From: JBFHNV01 sp965365655 | Lineage (GTDB): Bacteria > Pseudomonadota > Gammaproteobacteria > HK1 | Length of the DNA stretch: 6,996 bases | Direction: 5' to 3' | NCBI GenBank assembly: GCA_965365655.1 | Contig: CBDUCN010000281.1 | Location: 1 to 6,996 of the forward strand | Shown here: positions 5,530-6,996 of the stretch, piece after piece | Numbering within the stretch: the stretch's first letter is position 1 | How the letters are laid out: every line of letters starts with the position of its first letter | The notes under the pieces: model-generated | Told to the model about the DNA's origin: nothing | What the model saw: only the letters and a program-made list of their open reading frames with translations | Database searches by the model: none | Made by a program: the position numbers and the translations under genes

Positions 5530-5549
5530 GCTCCGGCCGTCGCCGGAGC
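5530..5549. terminator. GC hairpin between the convergent RraA-like and M24 genes
   Basis: GCTCCGGC and GCCGGAGC form a perfect 8-bp stem with a CGTC tetraloop, 55 bases after the RraA-like stop and 112 bases beyond the M24 stop. A position between convergent genes fits a bidirectional terminator, but there is no T-tract on either side. The rest of the 5475-5661 gap shows only GC-rich sequence, including a 12-base palindrome near 5502 (GCGGCGCGCCGC). Confidence 0.4.
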
Positions 5550-5661
5550 GCCCGGCGCGGCGGGTGGCGTGCGCGGCCTGCTCGCGGCGCGGGCGTGCAT
5601 GCGTGCGGCCGACGCGTCGCGAGTCCGTCACGCGGCCGGATGACCGGCGGCGCGCCCGTGC

Positions 5662-6828
5662 TCAGACCTGCGGCAGCTCCGGCGGCGCGCGCAGCGTGAG
5701 CAGCTCCGGCGCACCGTCGCGCACCACGAGATCCTCCTCGTGCACCATCAGCCGGCCCGGCGCGAAGGTGTAGCCCGGCTCCAGCGTCAGCACCATGCCG
5801 GGCCGCAGCACCGTCACATCGCCCGGGCGGTGCGAGTGGCCTTCGGTGAGCTGCATGCCTAGCCCGTGGCCCATGCGTCCCACGTCGCCGGCGCCTGATG
5901 CGCCGGCTGCCTCCAGCACCCGCCACATCGCGGCCCACACCTGCTCGGCGGTGGCGCCGGGGCGCGCGGCCGCGAGGCCCGCCTCGGTCGCCTCCCAGCA
6001 CGCGCGGTACGCGCGGCGCGCCGGCTCGCCGGGGTCGCCGACGGCCCAGTTGCGGTCGTAGTCGCAGAAGTAGCCGTCGAAGGTGGCGCCGGTGTCGAGG
6101 ATCATCACGTCGCCGTCCGCGAGCGTGCGCTCCGACGGCCCCATGATGATGTCGCCGTAGCCGCCCGGCCCGGACGCCAGCGCGACGTACGGCACGCTGT
6201 CGGCGCCGCGCGCGAGCACGTCCTGCACGAACGTGCGCGCGACGCTGCGCTCGCTCACCCCGCGCGCGATGGCGCCCGGCAGCGCGCCGAACGCATCGCC
6301 GGCGATGCGGCACGCGTGGCGGATCTTCGCGATCTCCGCGTCCGACTTGATCTCGCGCAGACTCTTTACCAGCGGCTGCGCGTCGACGAGCGCGAGCGCC
6401 GCGATCTCGCGGCGCAGCCGGTCAAGATCCGCGAGCGGCATGCGCACGTGCGACTCGGGGCCCATCGGCACGCCCAGGCGGCCGTGTCGACGCGGCAGGC
6501 CGAGCACGGTGGCGGCGAGCAGCGACACGCCGTCGTCCTCGGGCCGCGGCGCCGGCCAGGTGCGGATGTCCTCCACCCAGGTCGTGGCCATGCCGGCGGC
6601 GCCGATCTCCGGGATCACCGCGATCGGTCCGCCGTCGGCCGGCACGACCAGGAACCACGGCCGGGTCGGGCTCTCCCAGAAGCGGGTGTGGAAGCCGGAG
6701 AACCAGCGCACCTCCGCCTCCGTGCTGAGCAGCAGCGCGTCGAGGCGGGCACTGGCCATCAGCCGTTGCGCGCGCGCCGTGCGCGCGGCGAACTCGGCCG
6801 GTTCGAATCCGCGGGCGGGCTCGCTCAT
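5662..6828 (-). CDS. M24 family metallohydrolase (Xaa-Pro aminopeptidase/creatinase-like)
   Basis: This 388-residue cytoplasmic enzyme has the two-domain layout of creatinase/prolidase-type M24 proteins: an N-terminal domain (about 10-155) and a pita-bread catalytic domain (about 160-380). The five metal ligands are visible: D245 and D256 in ILDTGATFDGYFCDYDRN, H321 in GHGLGM, E350 in TLEPGYT and the E364/E365 pair in VHEEDLVV. H330/H332 (EGHSHRPGD) supply the extra active-site histidines. Family members cleave peptide, amide or amidine bonds; the ectoine hydrolase EutD/DoeA is one of them. As I recall EutD/DoeA, its N-terminal signature (a TGYDGWSFYVHQ-like stretch) is absent here, with WFSGFHTRFWESP instead, so it is not a standard ectoine hydrolase. 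The ATG at 6828 is preferred: GAGGT precedes it by 7 bases, and the GTG seven codons upstream has no clear site. A TACACT at 6861-6866 (minus) could be a -10 box, without a good -35. Substrate unknown. Confidence 0.9.
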   Translation of the reverse strand: MSEPARGFEPAEFAARTARAQRLMASARLDALLLSTEAEVRWFSGFHTRFWESPTRPWFLVVPADGGPIAVIPEIGAAGMATTWVEDIRTWPAPRPEDDGVSLLAATVLGLPRRHGRLGVPMGPESHVRMPLADLDRLRREIAALALVDAQPLVKSLREIKSDAEIAKIRHACRIAGDAFGALPGAIARGVSERSVARTFVQDVLARGADSVPYVALASGPGGYGDIIMGPSERTLADGDVMILDTGATFDGYFCDYDRNWAVGDPGEPARRAYRACWEATEAGLAAARPGATAEQVWAAMWRVLEAAGASGAGDVGRMGHGLGMQLTEGHSHRPGDVTVLRPGMVLTLEPGYTFAPGRLMVHEEDLVVRDGAPELLTLRAPPELPQV

Positions 6829-6835
6829 CACGGTG

Positions 6836-6840
6836 ACCTC
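6836..6840 (-). promoter_or_regulatory. Shine-Dalgarno site of the M24 gene
   Basis: The minus strand reads GAGGT, 7 bases before the ATG at 6828, supporting the 388-residue product. The remaining flank to 6996 is GC-rich and I recognise no further gene in it. Confidence 0.6.
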
Positions 6841-6996
6841 GTTGCGCACGGCGTCGCGCGAGTGTAGCCGGGCCGTGCGGCTCGACGCCGGTGCGCCGTC
6901 GCCGCGTCGGACGGCTCCGGCGCAGGCGGTCCCGGTGCTCCCGGTGGCGCTGCGCGGCCGGCCTGGCGGCTCGCCGGCCCCGGTGTGGGACGCGGC

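Noticed and set aside
5399..6313. A 304-codon frame overlapping the M24 gene on the same strand, and similar arginine-rich frames elsewhere
   Set aside because: These products are R/A/G-rich without motifs and overlap genes with clear family signatures, so they are out-of-frame shadows.
5662..6828. Calling the M24 protein EutD/DoeA (ectoine hydrolase) because of eutBC nearby
   Set aside because: The catalytic domain fits the superfamily, but the N-terminal domain does not show the conserved stretch I recall for EutD/DoeA. The neighbourhood alone is not enough to assign the substrate.

Overview
The DNA is very GC-rich, with almost all third codon positions G or C and TGA as the stop of every gene. 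It contains six protein genes packed with short gaps. The gene content (hydroxyectoine-utilisation enzymes, a BCCT-type solute importer, a universal stress protein) suggests a chromosomal region of a high-GC proteobacterium, possibly beta- or gammaproteobacterial. The sequence alone does not fix the taxon. I saw no RNA gene, insertion sequence, CRISPR array or phage gene.

Layout: (1) positions 1-1954, plus strand: eutB (5' end cut off by the window edge) followed by eutC, 31 bases apart and evidently one operon, with a 12-codon ORF bridging them. (2) positions 2124-4309, minus strand: a sodium-coupled-type BCCT transporter gene followed by a universal stress protein gene, convergent with eutC. 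(3) positions 4310-4751: a 442-base divergent control region holding three dyad-symmetric elements and the most AT-rich stretch of the window. (4) positions 4752-5474, plus strand: an RraA-like protein carrying the D-X20-R-D signature of metal-dependent pyruvate aldolases. (5) positions 5662-6828, minus strand: an M24 (aminopeptidase P/creatinase fold) metallohydrolase, convergent with the RraA-like gene. (6) 6829-6996: the upstream flank of the M24 gene.

Proposed shared theme: uptake and catabolism of a compatible solute. The BCCT carrier would import the osmolyte, and the universal stress protein may modulate it, as TeaD does for TeaABC in Halomonas. EutB and EutC would remove the hydroxyl group of 5-hydroxyectoine or a derivative by dehydration and imine reduction. 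The M24 enzyme could cleave an amide/amidine or peptide-like bond, and the RraA-like enzyme could split or decarboxylate a 2-oxo acid. The first steps rest on known families. The link of the RraA-like and M24 genes to ectoine is inference from neighbourhood only.

Nothing here is an obviously new defence or mobile system. The items most worth following are the RraA-like/M24 pair beside eutBC, the BCCT-USP import module, the operator-like dyad at 4534-4565, and the duplicated translation-start region between eutB and eutC.
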